A stretch of 14,137 nt of DNA, from contig CANHHI010000027.1 of the NCBI GenBank assembly GCA_947460225.1, positions 1 to 14,137 of the forward strand, written 5' to 3'. A program made the position numbers and the translations under genes. Below the pieces are notes generated by a model. The model saw only the letters and a program-made list of their open reading frames with translations, did not search any database and was not told the origin of the DNA. Below, in pieces: positions 8,135-14,137 of this stretch (its first letter is position 1; every line of letters starts with the position of its first letter). Source of the DNA: Flavobacteriales bacterium. Lineage in GTDB: Bacteria; Bacteroidota; Bacteroidia; Flavobacteriales_D; CANHHI01.

Positions 8135-8142
8135 TTTTTTAC

Positions 8143-8340
8143 ATGAAAACAATCACGATGCAAGACGAAGATTTTGAGAACTTGCTGAAAATCTCCCAGT
8201 ATTTTTATGAAATGTATGGCGATGGCACTGCCCATTATAATAGGGAAGAACTAGCAGATATGTGTTATTTGGGGAAAAATTTTATAGATATGGTGATGGC
8301 GGGCGTAAAATCCTCCACCAAAAATTTTGAAATAACTTAA
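8143..8340 (+). CDS. Small protein of unknown function (65 residues)
   Basis: I do not recognise this protein. It is small, with an acidic start (MQDEDFENLL), an aromatic-rich helix-like segment (QYFYEMYGDG) and a second likely helix (REELADMCYLGKNFIDMVMAGV). There is no signal peptide, membrane helix or clear motif. I chose ATG at 8143, 8 bp after the msrBA stop; the frame stays open upstream to a TTG at 8107, but that would require a 28-bp overlap with msrBA. The tight spacing suggests it belongs to the ugd-msrBA transcript. A promoter begins inside its 3' end, so it is the last gene of that group. Confidence 0.6.
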   Translation: MKTITMQDEDFENLLKISQYFYEMYGDGTAHYNREELADMCYLGKNFIDMVMAGVKSSTKNFEIT

Positions 8341-8355
8341 TATTTATTACATTTG
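8326..8355 (+). promoter_or_regulatory. Bacteroidota-type promoter for the ABC transporter genes
   Basis: TTTG (8326-8329) and TACATTTG (8348-8355) match the -33 (TTTG) and -7 (TAnnTTTG) elements of the Bacteroidota primary sigma factor. The 18-bp spacing lies within the range reported for this phylum. Transcription would start near 8360-8362, leaving a leader of about 12 nt before the ATG at 8373. The -33 box overlaps the last codons of the small gene upstream. This is the most complete promoter in the window. Confidence 0.6.
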
Positions 8356-8372
8356 TAACCATTGTACGTTTT

Positions 8373-9014
8373 ATGCAAGCATTTATTCAACTCAAAAATA
8401 TCTTGCCAAAGCCCTTGGAATCTCGCATAGAGCCTTCTGACATTTGGCAAAAAGAACTTGTTTTAGAGCAAGGCAAAGTGTATCAAATCATTTCTGCTTC
8501 TGGAAAAGGAAAATCAACGTTTTGCCATATTTTATACGGCATGCGCAAAGATTATAAAGGCGAACTTATTTTGGAAGGAAAATCAAGTAACGTCTTGGAT
8601 TGGACGTTTTGGCGTGCGCAAAAAATGTCGGTTATTTTTCAGGATTTGCGTTTGTTTAATCATTTGAGTGCTTGGGAAAATATTTTAGTCAAAGTGGCTT
8701 TGGGCACGCATTTTTCCGAAACCGAAATCAAAGCGATGATGGAAAAACTGGGCATTTCGCATTTGGCAAAACAAAAAGTAGAAACCTTATCTTATGGCGA
8801 GCGTCAGCGTGTGGCTATTGTGCGTGCTTTGGTACAGCCTTTTCAGGTTTTGATTGCCGATGAACCATTTAGCCATTTAGATGCAGAAAACACCAAAATA
8901 GCAGCCAAATTGATACACGAAGTTTGTCAGAAAAACAAAGCCACTTTGCTTATCACGTCTTTGGGCGCGGACACTTTCCCTTTTGCTTTGGACAAAACCT
9001 TAAAACTTGCTTAA
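8373..9014 (+). CDS. ABC transporter ATP-binding protein, LolD/FtsE-like
   Basis: Cytoplasmic ATPase subunit of 213 residues that pairs with the permease 3 bp downstream. Visible motifs: Walker A SASGKGKST (41-49), where the usual first glycine is serine but GKGKST is intact; Q-loop FQD (Q90); signature LSYGERQR (139-146) in place of LSGGQQQR; Walker B VLIADEP (159-165) with catalytic E164; and D-loop SHLD (167-170). At the H-loop the expected histidine is absent: the segment reads LLITSLGAD, with S196 where His should be. ATP can probably bind, but hydrolysis may be slow or differently tuned. By length and motif style it belongs with the LolD/FtsE/MacB group, which powers mechanotransmission or lipoprotein-related transport rather than import. 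The substrate is unknown. Confidence 0.85.
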   Translation: MQAFIQLKNILPKPLESRIEPSDIWQKELVLEQGKVYQIISASGKGKSTFCHILYGMRKDYKGELILEGKSSNVLDWTFWRAQKMSVIFQDLRLFNHLSAWENILVKVALGTHFSETEIKAMMEKLGISHLAKQKVETLSYGERQRVAIVRALVQPFQVLIADEPFSHLDAENTKIAAKLIHEVCQKNKATLLITSLGADTFPFALDKTLKLA

Positions 9015-9017
9015 ACC

Positions 9018-10208
9018 ATGAAACAAAAAATATTTAGACATACTTTGGGCAGAAAAAACAGCTGGTCTGTTTTGGCGTTTTCGGCATTGAGTTTTATACT
9101 CGGCATGGTGGCTTTGCTTTTTGCTTTGCAGTTTTATGTGGACGTAAAAACAGCTTTCACGCCCCAAAAAGACGAAGAAAAATTGTCCTATTTGATTGTC
9201 AGCAAGGAAATTGGCTTGATGAATACCTTAACAGGTGCTCGGGCAAATTTCTCTACTTTGGAATTAGAAGACATCAAAACCAAAGATTTTATCCATAGGG
9301 TAGGGGATTTTAAAACCAATCAATTTGAGGTTTGGACAACGGGCAATCATTTATTTCCCATCAAAACCGAACTCTTTTTTGAATCAGTGCCAACAGACAT
9401 GTTAGACGTGCAAAGCGATTTGTGGCGTTGGAAAGAGGGTGATGTGCAGGTGCCTGTTTTGCTCAGCAAAGACTTTTTAAGTTTGTATAATTTTGGATAC
9501 GCCTTGGTGCGTGGATTGCCACAAGTACCCGCCAGTATGGCGACTTTGGCACCCGCTTTCCAAACGGAAATTTACAGTGCAAAAGGCAAAAAAAGCATAC
9601 AACTCAAATTGGTGGGATTTACCGAGCGCATTCCCTCTATTTTGGTGCCAGCGGAATTTATGGATTGGGCAAACAAAGAACTTGGTAGCGCAGAAACCGC
9701 CCAGCCTTCACGTTTGCTTTTGGAAGTAAAAGACCCTGCAAACCCAGATTTGATAAGGTTTTTACAAGAAAAAAACTATGTGGTGCGTCAAGATGCGATA
9801 GAAGCTGCCAAAGTTGTGGAAACTGCCCGTTGGCTATTGAGCATTTTGGGTGCGGTAGGGGTGTTGTTTATGCTCTTATCGGCGGTTTTGATGCTCACGC
9901 AAACCCAAAACTTAATGCTCAAAGTACAAGCGGAAATTAAATTGCTTTTGCTTTTGGGTTATGCCGTGCGAGATATACTCTTGTATTTGTGGTCTCGCTT
10001 TGTGCTGGGCATGATTGTTTATACTTTGCTTGCCTTGGGGGTGTTTATCTATTTTTATCCCAAATTGCTCGCTGTGCTTGCTGAAAAAGGCTTGGCACTC
10101 ACGCTCAATTTGTCCATGATGCCGTATTTGGTTTCTTTGGCATTTTTGGCATTTAGTCTGCTTTGGGGCTATGCAAGCATTCGCTGGCAAATTAAACAAC
10201 AACAATAA
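9018..10208 (+). CDS. FtsX/MacB-like ABC permease
   Basis: Inner-membrane protein of 396 residues with the four-helix plan of the FtsX/LolC/MacB superfamily: helix 1 at about 16-39, a large extracytoplasmic domain (about 41-268), then helices at about 272-294, 325-347 and 367-386. The cytoplasmic coupling segment after helix 2 (KVQAEIKLLLLLGYAVRDI, 302-320) matches the E-I-x-x-L-x-x-L-G-x-x-x-x-D-I pattern of this superfamily. There is no lipobox and no second permease gene. It sits 3 bp after the ATPase gene, so the two form one transporter, probably a homodimer of each. Members act in lipoprotein release, peptide or antibiotic export, or cell division. The length is nearer LolC/E and MacB than FtsX (about 290-350), and no periplasmic adaptor is seen. 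Confidence 0.83.
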   Translation: MKQKIFRHTLGRKNSWSVLAFSALSFILGMVALLFALQFYVDVKTAFTPQKDEEKLSYLIVSKEIGLMNTLTGARANFSTLELEDIKTKDFIHRVGDFKTNQFEVWTTGNHLFPIKTELFFESVPTDMLDVQSDLWRWKEGDVQVPVLLSKDFLSLYNFGYALVRGLPQVPASMATLAPAFQTEIYSAKGKKSIQLKLVGFTERIPSILVPAEFMDWANKELGSAETAQPSRLLLEVKDPANPDLIRFLQEKNYVVRQDAIEAAKVVETARWLLSILGAVGVLFMLLSAVLMLTQTQNLMLKVQAEIKLLLLLGYAVRDILLYLWSRFVLGMIVYTLLALGVFIYFYPKLLAVLAEKGLALTLNLSMMPYLVSLAFLAFSLLWGYASIRWQIKQQQ

Positions 10209-10228
10209 ACGCATTTAATATAATTTTT

Positions 10229-10972
10229 ATGAACTTTTTAGTATGTATTAGTAAGGTGCCAGACACGACAAGCAAAATTGAGTTTGTGGAAAATGGCACA
10301 AAATTTAACGAAGAAGGGGTTCAATTTATTTTAAATCCTTATGATGAGTGGTACGCTTTGGTGCGTGCATTAGAACTCAAAGAAACCTTGGGCGGTTCTG
10401 TTACCGTTTTGAGTGTGGGCAAAGAAGATTACGAGCCTATTTTGCGCAAAGCACTGGCTATTGGCGCAGATGGGGCGGTTCGCATAGACGCTGAGCCTTT
10501 GGACGCTTATTTTGTGGCAGAACAAATTGCTCAATACGCCCAAACCAAGTCTTTTGATGTGATTTTGGTAGGCAAGGAAAGTATTCAACACAATGGCATG
10601 CAGGTGGGTGCCATGATTTCTGCGATTTTGGACTGGGCTTATGTGCCTTTGGCAACTTCGCTCAACCTAGCAGATAAAACCGCTACGCTCACCCAAGACC
10701 AAACAGCTGGTGCGGTGGCTACTTTGCAAGCAGATTTTCCTCTGGTGATTAGTGCCAGCAAAGGCATGGCAGAACAGCGCATTCCCAACATGAAAGGCAT
10801 TATGGCAGCAAGAACAAAGCCTTTGGAGGTTTTACCAAGTTTTTCGGCAGAAGCACTTACTGCATTTGTTGGCTATGAATTGCCTGCAGCCAAAACAGGT
10901 TGCAAAATGATAGATGCTGACAACATGCAGGAACTCGTTCGTTTATTACACCAAGAAGCAAAAGTTATCTAA
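10229..10972 (+). CDS. etfB: Electron transfer flavoprotein, beta subunit
   Basis: The beta subunit (247 residues; typical 245-260) of the soluble flavoprotein that takes electrons from acyl-CoA and other dehydrogenases and passes them to the quinone pool through ETF-quinone oxidoreductase. Landmarks: the opening MNFLVCISKVPDTTSKIEF; NPYDEWYALVRALELKE (36-52); the AMP-site region VGKESIQHNGMQVGAMISAIL (about 114-134); and the partner-recognition block with KGMAEQRIPNMKGIMAARTK (178-197). This subunit binds AMP rather than FAD. It starts 20 bp after the permease gene and 12 bp before etfA, so it could share the upstream promoter; I find no clear promoter in the 20-bp gap. It fits a classical (group I) ETF; no bifurcating-ETF partner is visible. 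Confidence 0.94.
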   Translation: MNFLVCISKVPDTTSKIEFVENGTKFNEEGVQFILNPYDEWYALVRALELKETLGGSVTVLSVGKEDYEPILRKALAIGADGAVRIDAEPLDAYFVAEQIAQYAQTKSFDVILVGKESIQHNGMQVGAMISAILDWAYVPLATSLNLADKTATLTQDQTAGAVATLQADFPLVISASKGMAEQRIPNMKGIMAARTKPLEVLPSFSAEALTAFVGYELPAAKTGCKMIDADNMQELVRLLHQEAKVI

Positions 10973-10984
10973 AACATTAGCATT

Positions 10985-11920
10985 ATGTCTGTACTCGTAT
11001 TTATACCTCATATTCAAGAAAATCCAAGTAAAGCGCAAGTTGAGCTTTTAACTTATTCGGCGCATATTGCCCAAGCGCAAAATTTGCCTCTCGTATTGCT
11101 CACGGGGCAAAAAATCTCTTTGGGGGCTTATGGCGTGGACAAACTCGTTCAGCTCGCCAACCTTGAACAAATGGAAACAGCTCTTTTGGCAATGCAAACC
11201 TTAGCCAAACAAGAAAATGCAAGCACGATTATACTGGGTTGGGACGATTTTGGCAAAGCCCTTGCGCCACTACTCAGTGCAAAACTCAAAGCAGGTTTGG
11301 TTGCAGGTGCGATTTCTTTGCCTAATGCGGAAGGTCTTGTGCAAAAAGCTGTTTTTTCAGGCAAGGCTTTTGTGTCTATTCAGATAAAAACGGCAATAAA
11401 AATCATCGCTTTGATGCCCAATAGTGTGGGTGTGCAAACGGTGGCAGAAAAAAATACCGCTTTTGCGGAATTGACTGTGCAAACGCCTGCAATCCGTGTG
11501 CGTGTGGTGAACGTGCAAAAACCTGAACATGCTGGTATTTCTTTGCAAGATGCTGAACTTGTGGTTTCCGCAGGCAGAGGCTTGAAAGCACCTGAAAATT
11601 GGGGTATTGTGGAAGATTTGGCAAACGCACTAGGCGCAGCAACGGCTTGTTCTCGTCCTGTGGCTGATGCACACTGGCGTCCGCACCATGAACACGTGGG
11701 GCAAACGGGTGTGGCTATCCGCCCAAATTTGTACATTGCTGTGGGCGTTTCTGGGGCAATCCAGCATTTGGCAGGCGTGAATAATTCCAAAGTCATCGTG
11801 GTGATTAACAACGATTCGGAAGCGCCCTTTTTTAAAGCGGCAAATTATGGTGTAGTAGGCGATGCTTTTGAGGTTTTGCCAAAACTAACCGCTGCGGTGA
11901 AAGCCTTTAAAAATCAATAA
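10985..11920 (+). CDS. etfA: Electron transfer flavoprotein, alpha subunit
   Basis: The FAD-carrying alpha subunit (311 residues; typical 310-335) that pairs with EtfB. The N-terminal half (about 1-160) is the variable domain. The C-terminal FAD domain has the family hallmarks: VVSAGRGLK (193-201), SRPVADAHWRP (223-233), QVGQTG-type HVGQTGVAI (237-245), and the signature LYIAVGVSGAIQHLAG (249-264) followed by NSKVIVVINNDSEAPFF (267-283). In that last block Asn replaces the common Lys (NKDPEAP in many relatives) before the Asp, a mild difference. It lies 12 bp after etfB and is closed by a terminator. No electron-donating dehydrogenase or ETF-quinone oxidoreductase is in the window. Confidence 0.95.
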   Translation: MSVLVFIPHIQENPSKAQVELLTYSAHIAQAQNLPLVLLTGQKISLGAYGVDKLVQLANLEQMETALLAMQTLAKQENASTIILGWDDFGKALAPLLSAKLKAGLVAGAISLPNAEGLVQKAVFSGKAFVSIQIKTAIKIIALMPNSVGVQTVAEKNTAFAELTVQTPAIRVRVVNVQKPEHAGISLQDAELVVSAGRGLKAPENWGIVEDLANALGAATACSRPVADAHWRPHHEHVGQTGVAIRPNLYIAVGVSGAIQHLAGVNNSKVIVVINNDSEAPFFKAANYGVVGDAFEVLPKLTAAVKAFKNQ

Positions 11921-11936
11921 AAATACATGCACAAGT

Positions 11937-11972
11937 ATGCAAACCGCTATTTTAACGGTTTGCATTTTGTTT
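11937..11972 (+). terminator. Intrinsic terminator after etfA
   Basis: Perfect 10-bp stem ATGCAAACCG / CGGTTTGCAT (11937-11946 with 11956-11965) with a 9-nt loop, followed by TTTGTTT. It begins 16 bp past the etfA stop and should end the ABC/etf transcript. The T-tail is on the plus-strand side only, so it works in one direction. Confidence 0.85.
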
Positions 11973-11976
11973 ACAT

Positions 11977-12014
11977 AAAAATGTTTAAAACTACTTGTAA
12001 CCAAAAACATTTTT
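11977..12014. repeat. 10-bp inverted repeat upstream of the lipoprotein genes
   Basis: AAAAATGTTT (11977-11986) is mirrored by AAACATTTTT (12005-12014) with an 18-nt spacer. It sits between the etfA terminator and the first lipoprotein gene, whose ATG is 43 bp downstream. It could be an operator or a weak second terminator, but AT-rich inverted repeats of this size can occur by chance. Confidence 0.35.
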
Positions 12015-12056
12015 GAAACGTTCTATGTATAGTGTTTCGGTGCCATGCGCCACTAA

Positions 12057-13280
12057 ATGAAAGAAATTATGATGAATACTGTTAAAAACATGAAATTTTT
12101 AGGCTTGGGTCTGTTGAGCTCAGCTGTTTTACTCGCATCTTGCGAAAAGAAAAAGAAAGAAACCCCTGCGCCACCTGTGGTGGGCAAGTTTGCCATTACC
12201 GATGTGCAAGTGATGGGAAGAACTCTCCCTGCTTCATCTTCAGATTTGCAAGACTTTGTAAATGGCATAGATGGTATGTCTGATAATAAAAAAATAAGCA
12301 CATCATCTTTATTGGCACCAATAATTTTTCCATTATTCCCTGTTTTTACTACGGGAGGATCCTTTCCGGAAGGGTATGAGACTGCACAAAAAAAAGCTGA
12401 TGTATATGCGCTTGCTATACTTGTAAACGATTTACTGTCTTGTTATAACAAGAAAGATATGTTTATGGTTTTAAATCAAGATGCTTTTGATGACTTACTT
12501 GCTCCTGGGTGGGTAAAAAATGGAAAAATGTACACTGTTGAAGGCAATAAATTAAGAAGGACGATTAGTTTGGATAAAGATTTTAGTCCAACTATTGCTT
12601 CTTTGTATCCTTTGTTTGCTTTGTTGCAGAATATTATGCCTGCGAATCTAGCAAATTTTACGGTTAAAAGTTTTCGTAAGTCATCTTCTGTTAAAGAATA
12701 CGAATGGGAAAATGAATCTCTTCAAGAAGAACTTGTAGGTATGTTTAATGGAACGTTATTTGGTATAATAGGTGGTGCTGTTAATTTTGTCCCAGAGGAG
12801 ATGCTACAATTCATTCAAAACATACTAGCTACACTACAATTAGAGTTCAATAAAAATAGTGAAATTGTAATATTAAATGCAGAGAGTGGAAAACCTCAGT
12901 TAGATGCACAAATAAAAACGGAATGGGTTTCTAGCACGGAAGAATTGAAAAAGTTTAAAATTGTTTATCAATTTGATACCAAAAACCCTAATGCACTGAT
13001 AAAAGTAGCCGTGTCTTTGGCGTCTATGGGTTCTGGAGAGCATCAATTAACCATAAATGATGTGGAGTGGGATTGGAACACGGTATTGGAAGTGCTGAAC
13101 ACGTCCATAGACAACAATAGTGCTTTGGATCATCCATCGTTTGGTACTTTGAACATGCGTGCATACTTAAAAGACATGCTTTTGCAAATTAAGAAAGAAG
13201 ATGTGCAGTTTAAATTGTTAATTGCTAATGTGTTACAACTTTTGAATCTTGGTATTACTTTGCAGGAAGTAAAAAACTAG
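12057..13280 (+). CDS. Putative lipoprotein of unknown family, first of a tandem pair
   Basis: 407 residues if read from the first ATG. The N-terminus is a lipoprotein signal: a basic start, a hydrophobic core LGLGLLSSAVLLA and lipobox L-A-S-C with C29 as the lipid-modified cysteine, followed by EKKKKETPAPP, a charged, proline-rich tether. In-frame ATGs at 12072 (MNTVKNMKF...) or 12090 would give a more usual signal length, so the true start may be 12072. The mature part has no family I recognise. It contains G-K-F-A-I-T-D-V-Q-V-M-G (43-54), hydrophobic and helix-like stretches (about 84-97, 116-130, 184-200) and alternating strand-like segments near 275-330. There are no further cysteine clusters or membrane helices. 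It is paralogous to the gene 50 bp downstream. The tether is mixed Lys/Glu rather than Asp-rich, so surface display is uncertain; membrane attachment facing the periplasm is my inference. Confidence 0.75.
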   Translation: MKEIMMNTVKNMKFLGLGLLSSAVLLASCEKKKKETPAPPVVGKFAITDVQVMGRTLPASSSDLQDFVNGIDGMSDNKKISTSSLLAPIIFPLFPVFTTGGSFPEGYETAQKKADVYALAILVNDLLSCYNKKDMFMVLNQDAFDDLLAPGWVKNGKMYTVEGNKLRRTISLDKDFSPTIASLYPLFALLQNIMPANLANFTVKSFRKSSSVKEYEWENESLQEELVGMFNGTLFGIIGGAVNFVPEEMLQFIQNILATLQLEFNKNSEIVILNAESGKPQLDAQIKTEWVSSTEELKKFKIVYQFDTKNPNALIKVAVSLASMGSGEHQLTINDVEWDWNTVLEVLNTSIDNNSALDHPSFGTLNMRAYLKDMLLQIKKEDVQFKLLIANVLQLLNLGITLQEVKN

Positions 13281-13330
13281 TGTAACTTTTGAACAAAGCT
13301 AAACGTTATAGGTATAAATTAAGATAGAAC

Positions 13331-14137
13331 ATGATAACAAGAACGATTAAACAAACGGGCTTAGCCCTTGCGGTGGCAACTTTTGCGTTTAGCACCAGTT
13401 GTAAAAAAGAAAAAAAAGAAGCAAACATTATGCCAAACGGCAGTTACGTAGTTTCTGATGTGCGGGTGATGGGCATGAGTGCAGATAATGCTGTAACTAC
13501 AATGCAAACCCTTTTAAAAACGGCATCTAATGCCTTTGATATACAACAAAGTAGGTTAGACCTTGATAATATATTTGGGGCTTTGCAAGGTAATATTATA
13601 GAGCCAAAAACAAAAGCACAAAAACAATTTTCTTATTTTGTTTTAGCGGCGTTGCGGGAGGGTTTTATAGAGTATCAAAAGGTTGTATCAAAAGGAAAGT
13701 ATAAAGATTTATACCTAAATGAAAAAACGCTTCAGACTGAAGCCTACTGGAACGAAAATCCAAATGAACAATATCCAGATGGTTTTTGGCTTTCTTACAA
13801 TAAAATCACTTCTAAATACCTTACAAATGATGCTTCATTGGAGCAAGGTGTAGGGGTTCTTGTAGGTTTCGCTATTGGCTTAGATCTAGCACAAACTTTT
13901 TTAAATGCTTCTTCTTTTGATGTGGTTGATTTTCAGCTTAAGAATGGTAGTTTTACCATAACATTCGAGGGTGGGTCAAAGTCTTATGTTAATAAAGAAG
14001 AATTTATAGAAGAATTGAGGGATGTATTGATATTCGTATCCGCAATTTTAGATGAAGCAAAATTGGTAAATCAACTTGGAGTTTTGTTTAATAACATGAA
14101 TCCAGTAGATATTAATACACCAATAGATAATTGGGAT
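13331..14137 (+). CDS. Putative lipoprotein of unknown family, second of the tandem pair (partial, 3' end outside window)
   Basis: An open frame of 269 codons from ATG 13331 to the last base, with no stop. The signal peptide is MITRTIKQTGLALAVATFAFSTSC with C24 in an S-T-S-C lipobox, then KKEKKE, much like the preceding gene. The mature part shares G-S-Y-V-V-S-D-V-R-V-M-G (37-48) with residues 43-54 of the first protein, and AQK.....VLAAL (96-108) with AQK......LAIL (110-122) there, so the two are divergent paralogues. No known family is recognised. The 50-bp gap holds no clear promoter or terminator, so co-transcription is likely. Two A-runs (6 and 8 bases, 13403-13417) lie straight after the cysteine codon and would shift the frame if they slipped. 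Confidence 0.75.
   Translation, partial: MITRTIKQTGLALAVATFAFSTSCKKEKKEANIMPNGSYVVSDVRVMGMSADNAVTTMQTLLKTASNAFDIQQSRLDLDNIFGALQGNIIEPKTKAQKQFSYFVLAALREGFIEYQKVVSKGKYKDLYLNEKTLQTEAYWNENPNEQYPDGFWLSYNKITSKYLTNDASLEQGVGVLVGFAIGLDLAQTFLNASSFDVVDFQLKNGSFTITFEGGSKSYVNKEEFIEELRDVLIFVSAILDEAKLVNQLGVLFNNMNPVDINTPIDNWD

Noticed and set aside
8107..8142. Upstream TTG start for the 65-residue gene, overlapping the end of msrBA
   Set aside because: The extension reads through the msrBA 3' end and resembles an out-of-frame reading of it; ATG 8143 gives normal operon spacing.
11380..11811. Antisense open frame of about 140 codons inside etfA
   Set aside because: Composition rich in Cys, Thr and Ala without domain features; etfA is clearly the real gene.
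12011..12040. Possible promoter (TTTTG and TATAGTGTTTC) before the first lipoprotein gene
   Set aside because: The second box does not fit TAnnTTTG and the spacing is too short for the better alignment.
13282..13290. TAACTTTTG upstream of the second lipoprotein gene as a -7 box
   Set aside because: One base too long for TAnnTTTG and no -33 element; co-transcription with the first gene is simpler.

Overview
The window looks like a chromosomal piece from a Bacteroidota bacterium. The grounds are low-GC coding sequence, few Shine-Dalgarno-like sites, candidate promoters of the TTTG / TAnnTTTG type, lipoproteins with an 'ASC'/'TSC' lipobox, and a DUF6434/SAP protein of a kind I associate with this phylum. 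I cannot place it below phylum. I see no phage, transposon, CRISPR, tRNA or rRNA; it is mostly housekeeping and envelope genes with an unrecognised lipoprotein pair at the right end.

Left part (about 140-5820, minus strand). Read in the direction of transcription: a Kdo transferase (waaA), then an RND/MMPL-type membrane exporter whose start overlaps the waaA stop (ATGA), then after 10 bp a sodium/proline symporter (putP) closed by a strong hairpin-plus-T terminator. Beyond it lies a monocistronic gene for a SAP + DUF6434 protein, ended by two hairpins in a row. Its candidate promoter sits against the putP terminator.

Middle (5821-8340). A 50-bp divergent gap separates waaA from a plus-strand group: UDP-glucose 6-dehydrogenase (ugd), a secreted MsrB-MsrA fusion that starts inside the ugd stop codon (ATGA), and a 65-residue unrecognised protein 8 bp later. 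Together with waaA, ugd points to envelope polysaccharide synthesis; the secreted Msr repairs oxidised methionines outside the cytoplasm.

Right-middle (8326-11972). A good Bacteroidota-type promoter precedes an ABC ATPase with a weakened Walker A and no H-loop histidine, then its four-helix FtsX/MacB-like permease (3-bp gap), then etfB and etfA, the two electron transfer flavoprotein subunits. A 10-bp-stem terminator follows etfA.

Right end (12057-14137). Two tandem, divergent lipoprotein genes that I cannot assign to a known family share a lipobox, a Lys/Glu-rich tether, a 'G-x-aromatic-...-DVxVMG' motif and an AQK...LAxL segment. The second runs off the window without a stop. This pair is the best candidate for something undescribed here.
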